Assembly: GCA_035552775.1 (NCBI GenBank)
Contig: DASZKW010000081.1
Span: forward strand, 1 to 7,497
DNA length: 7,497 bases
Source: DASZKW01 sp035552775
GTDB lineage: Bacteria > Actinomycetota > Acidimicrobiia > Acidimicrobiales > Palsa-688
Direction of reading: 5' to 3'
Positions 5,311 through 7,497 of the stretch are shown here, piece by piece. The notes beneath the pieces are model-generated. The model made no database searches. It saw only the letters and a list, made by a program, of their open reading frames with translations, and was not told the origin of the DNA. How positions within the stretch are numbered: the first letter of the stretch is position 1; every line of letters starts with the position of its first letter. Position numbers and translations under genes: made by a program.

Positions 5311-5979
5311 ATGTTGGCCACCACGACCGTTCTCCGTCCCGTCGGACTGAACACCCGGGTGTACCTGGATGCCAACCGTCTGTCTCGGCACACTGGCTGG
5401 GCTCACTCGTTCATGGCGGCCTGGGCCCTCTGGGGAGGGCTTCTCCTCTTGGCCGTCCTCACAATTGGCGCCTACTGGTCGGCTCGCCGCCGCCGCGACT
5501 CCGCTCCTTCGGTAGCCATTGTCGTGTTGACGGGTGCTGCCTCCGTGATCGCTCTGGGGCTCAACCAGCTTGTGTCCCATGCCGCAGCCGAGATCCGTCC
5601 GTACTGGACGCATGCATCTGCCCTCGTACTGGTGAGCAAGGCGAATGACTACTCCTTTCCGAGCGATCACGCCACCGTCGCAGGCGCCCTTGCCCTGGGG
5701 CTCGCCTGGTATAGCTGGCGCTTCGGGATACCTGCCATCCTTGTTGCGCTCTTCCTGGCCTTCGCCCGCGTATATGTCGGGGCGCACTATCCAGGTGATG
5801 TCGTGGCCGGCCTGCTGCTGGGCGCTGCCGTCGCCGCCCTCGTCCTCGCTTCACTGCGCAAGCCCGCGGCGGTGATCGCCCAACGGGCGCTCTCCGCGAT
5901 GCCTTTCGCCGTGCTCGTGACATCTCGCCGGCGGGGAGATCTGTCGGACAGCCGCCACGACGCGGCCGATAGTCGCTGA
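5311..5979 (+). CDS. PAP2-superfamily membrane phosphatase (undecaprenyl-diphosphate phosphatase-like)
   Basis: The 222-residue multi-pass protein carries PAP2 motifs in order: EIRPY (C1; R96-P97), SFPSDHA (C2; S118, H120) and RVYVGAHYPGD (C3; R153, H159, D163). Spacing and the SKANDYSFPSDHATVAG context resemble BcrC/YwoA-type undecaprenyl diphosphate phosphatases, which recycle the lipid carrier of cell-wall synthesis. Spans are predicted at about 37-57, 66-88, 120-135, 139-151 and 162-181. I chose ATG 5311 because GGAG (5301-5304) lies 6 bp upstream and the sequence before it in frame is low-complexity and charged. In C1 the usual Lys six residues before RP is Ser89. The gene lies 152 bp after the glycosidase, in the same direction, so it may be co-transcribed. 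Both products act on the envelope, but the lipid substrate is not shown. Confidence 0.88.
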   Translation: MLATTTVLRPVGLNTRVYLDANRLSRHTGWAHSFMAAWALWGGLLLLAVLTIGAYWSARRRRDSAPSVAIVVLTGAASVIALGLNQLVSHAAAEIRPYWTHASALVLVSKANDYSFPSDHATVAGALALGLAWYSWRFGIPAILVALFLAFARVYVGAHYPGDVVAGLLLGAAVAALVLASLRKPAAVIAQRALSAMPFAVLVTSRRRGDLSDSRHDAADSR

Positions 5980-6245
5980 GGACTGACACTTACGGGCCTG
6001 ACAAGGAACGCGTTCTCCGACCGCCCAATGCGCTACGGGTTGAACATAGGTTCGTTCTGGACCAGCGAGCGCGCACTGATGTGCTCAGCGCCGCCCAAAT
6101 GGAGCTGCCTACGCCCAACTCCTTCCGCTCCTGGCCCGTCGTTTCGCGGGCCTTGCCGGCACACAGATGATGGCGATCGACTCGCCTGCCCAAGAGGTCG
6201 TCTGTCTGCTCAGCCCAAACGGGCCCTTCTTTCCGTTGGGAGCGC
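5980..6245. other. Intergenic region between convergent PAP2 and kelch-lipoprotein genes
   Basis: These 266 bases contain no reading frame with a recognisable product on either strand. The short frames are shadow-like, without domain patterns or ribosome sites. The only structured element I see is the inverted repeat at 6214-6240. The base composition is somewhat less GC-extreme than the flanking genes, so the region may include remnants of older sequence, but I recognise nothing specific. Confidence 0.5.
6214..6240. terminator. Inverted repeat just beyond the kelch-lipoprotein stop
   Basis: CCCAAACGG (6214-6222) pairs with CCGTTGGG (6233-6240) with one bulged A and a 10-nt loop. It starts 5 bp downstream of the lipoprotein stop (6246-6248, minus strand) and lies 234 bp past the PAP2 stop. 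It is well placed as a terminator for the minus-strand gene. No T-run follows on that strand, so intrinsic termination is unproven. Confidence 0.45.
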
Positions 6246-7289
6246 TCATTGCCCAGCAGGGCGCAGCTCGACGACGGTGTTTAGGGGATTCACTGGCCCG
6301 GCGAGCTCCCCGCCCAACACCCAGGCGGCGCCGGCCACACCGACAATCCCTGCGTCAGAGCGCGGCCCGGGCAGCGTACCGGCGGGGCTGACGGCGGCAG
6401 TGGTGCTGTCCACCCGCCAGATGTGATCGGAAGCGACGGTACCGCTTCGGCCGCCGATGACGAACAGCTGGCCGTCAAGGACCACGGCGCCGGCATGACC
6501 CAAAGGGGACGGCAGATGGCCGACGACTGTCGCCTGGCCGGTGGCAGGATCGAAACGTTGGATGTCGTCGGTCTGACCGCCGGCCGTGGCGTTCTCCGCC
6601 GTCCCGAGGTCTCCGCCGATCACCCAGATGTTCCCACCGTCGACGGCCACGGCCGGATAACGCACGGGCTGGGCCAGCGCACCGTCGCTGGCGAAGCTCG
6701 TCCCGTTGACGGTTGCCACCACCGATGGAACCAGGCGGCTCCCGTCAAATCCGCCGAGAACATAGGCCGTGCTGCCAACCACGGCCGCGCCAAGGTCGGA
6801 GCGAGGCTGGGGTAGGCGGCCGAGGGTAGTAGCGGTCCCTCCCGAGAAGGACTGCACTGTCGCCACGGTCGACGAGGAGCCACCGCCGAAGACGATGGCC
6901 CGTCCGCCCAACAGGGCGCCGGCGGCGTCATGGACGGCCATCGCCAGGCTGCCCACCCGGCTGCCCGATCCGTTGGTCGGGTCGATTCTTTCGACCGCAG
7001 AGGTGGACACGTCGCCGCTGGTCAGCCCTCCCAGGATCAGGACGTCGGAGCCCTCGGCCAACACCACGGGGCGTGACACCGGAGCGGGCAGGGTCCATGA
7101 GGCCGGGCTGGTGGTCAGGGTCACCGGAGTGAACCCAGGTGATCGCGGGGATCGCGTCGCGCTTGGACCCGTCCGAGAGGGGCTGCTGGAGCCGCTGCAG
7201 GCTGCGAGCGCCAAACCGCAGGCGAGCAGGGCGGCGCCGAGGTTCGGCCATCGCGTCGGCAAGAGAGGCACCATAGCAAGCAGCCGCAC
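6246..7289 (-). CDS. Secreted lipoprotein with a six-blade kelch-like beta-propeller
   Basis: The 347-residue product starts with a lipoprotein signal peptide: hydrophobic LGAALLACGLALAAC with lipobox LAAC, lipidated cysteine C31. A Ser/Pro/Thr linker (32-65) follows. The rest has six kelch-type repeats, each with a hydrophobic strand ending in a GG pair: ILGG (85-88), VFGGG (133-137), VLGG (177-180), VIGG (223-226), VIGG (277-280) and VLGG (324-327). Spacing is 44-54 residues and DP or VD-type inter-blade turns recur. This predicts a complete six-bladed propeller anchored to the outer face of the membrane, with a binding or scaffolding role rather than a known enzyme activity. The start is GTG at 7289; ATG at 7274 also leaves a full signal peptide. 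The gene is convergent to the PAP2 gene, and no copy of the shared operator with correct spacing precedes it. Confidence 0.82.
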   Translation of the reverse strand: MRLLAMVPLLPTRWPNLGAALLACGLALAACSGSSSPSRTGPSATRSPRSPGFTPVTLTTSPASWTLPAPVSRPVVLAEGSDVLILGGLTSGDVSTSAVERIDPTNGSGSRVGSLAMAVHDAAGALLGGRAIVFGGGSSSTVATVQSFSGGTATTLGRLPQPRSDLGAAVVGSTAYVLGGFDGSRLVPSVVATVNGTSFASDGALAQPVRYPAVAVDGGNIWVIGGDLGTAENATAGGQTDDIQRFDPATGQATVVGHLPSPLGHAGAVVLDGQLFVIGGRSGTVASDHIWRVDSTTAAVSPAGTLPGPRSDAGIVGVAGAAWVLGGELAGPVNPLNTVVELRPAGQ

Positions 7290-7397
7290 CCTGCAAGCTC
7301 GCTTGGACTGCTCGTGATTGCCTGTGGGTGCCGAGAAGCCTGTCCAAGCCCTTCAGCTGGACCTTCGCCAGGATGACGCTATGGGCCAAGATGGGTT
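7290..7397. other. Short divergent intergenic region between kelch lipoprotein and putative integrase gene
   Basis: These 108 bases contain no supported gene. They should hold the lipoprotein promoter on the minus strand and possibly the left boundary of the mobile element that begins at the window end. I could not identify a convincing terminal inverted repeat or target duplication because the other end lies outside the window. Confidence 0.4.
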
Positions 7398-7497
7398 GTG
7401 GTGCTCTCCTTGCTCTATGTCGCCTTCGTTCGCGTCCTCGGGCTGTTCCGGGTTTGTCGCAACGAGCGACACGAACTGGCCATCGAGGTCGTCATGC
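7398..7497 (+). CDS. Putative integrase-core transposase, N-terminal fragment (runs off window)
   Basis: From GTG 7398 (or GTG 7401, same frame) the plus strand reads openly to the window end for 33 codons. The translation includes SLLYVAFVRVLGLFRVCRNE and then RHELAIEVVM. This matches, from memory, the N-terminus of a widespread actinobacterial integrase-core transposase group (rve domain), where it continues into 'LRHEVAVLRRQ'. The diagnostic DDE domain is outside the window, so the call rests on this short block alone. The in-frame stop at 7374-7376 limits the start to the two GTG codons, and no Shine-Dalgarno is evident. If correct, a mobile element borders this locus on the right. Confidence 0.6.
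   Translation, partial: MVLSLLYVAFVRVLGLFRVCRNERHELAIEVVM

Noticed and set aside
7362..7378. A possible further operator copy (minus strand: CGTCATC, CTGGC, GAAGG) upstream of the kelch lipoprotein gene
   Set aside because: It is one base short between the half-sites, no TAnnGT hexamer follows at the right distance, and the nearest start codon (7289) is about 70 bp away. It may be a decayed site or chance similarity.
1..7497. CRISPR arrays, tRNA or rRNA genes
   Set aside because: No regularly spaced direct repeats, cloverleaf-like segments or rRNA-like stretches were seen on either strand.

Overview
The window is GC-rich, uses GTG starts freely, and encodes families common in Actinomycetota: an ApbE with a small Ser/Thr/Pro-rich partner, an OmpR-type two-component pair, a phosphodiester-glycosidase-family protein, a PAP2 phosphatase and a kelch-type lipoprotein. 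A soil actinobacterium, possibly an Acidimicrobiia-like or other little-cultured lineage, is the best guess. The sequence does not fix the taxon.

Layout. Positions 1-780 (minus strand) hold a two-gene operon: a short membrane-anchored Ser/Thr/Pro-rich protein (409-780) followed by an ApbE-type FAD:protein FMN transferase (404 down to the window edge, cut off). Divergently, a 27-codon leader ORF (911-994) overlaps the start of a multi-pass membrane protein with several membrane-embedded histidines (991-1641), probably a b-type cytochrome-like redox protein. Converging on it from the minus strand is a response regulator/histidine kinase pair (3735 down to 1715, overlapping GTGA). Divergent from the regulator is a membrane-anchored phosphodiester glycosidase homologue (3926-5158), followed by a PAP2-family phosphatase (5311-5979). 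A non-coding stretch (5980-6245) separates this from a minus-strand six-blade kelch-like lipoprotein (6246-7289). The last 100 bases look like the start of an integrase-core/transposase gene on the plus strand, cut by the window end.

The most notable signal is regulatory. Three start codons (780 minus, 911 plus, 3926 plus) are preceded by the same element with identical spacing: CTTCATG, 5 bp, GTmAGG, 9 bp, a TAnnGT -10 hexamer, 7 bp, then the start codon. The two half-sites are 11 bp apart, as expected for an OmpR-family operator placed over the -35 region. The 7-bp gap from the -10 to the start codon predicts leaderless mRNAs. A diverged fourth copy lies in front of the response regulator gene itself. 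The simplest reading is a local, self-regulated regulon in which this two-component system controls the flavin-transfer operon, the membrane redox protein and the envelope glycosidase.

A second point is that the small tether protein next to ApbE ends in QVVSGSTSP. This resembles the core of the ApbE flavinylation motif (DxxSGAT) without a surrounding FMN-binding domain. Together with the histidine-rich membrane protein, this suggests a compact extracytosolic flavin/heme electron-transfer system. That is inference and is marked as such.
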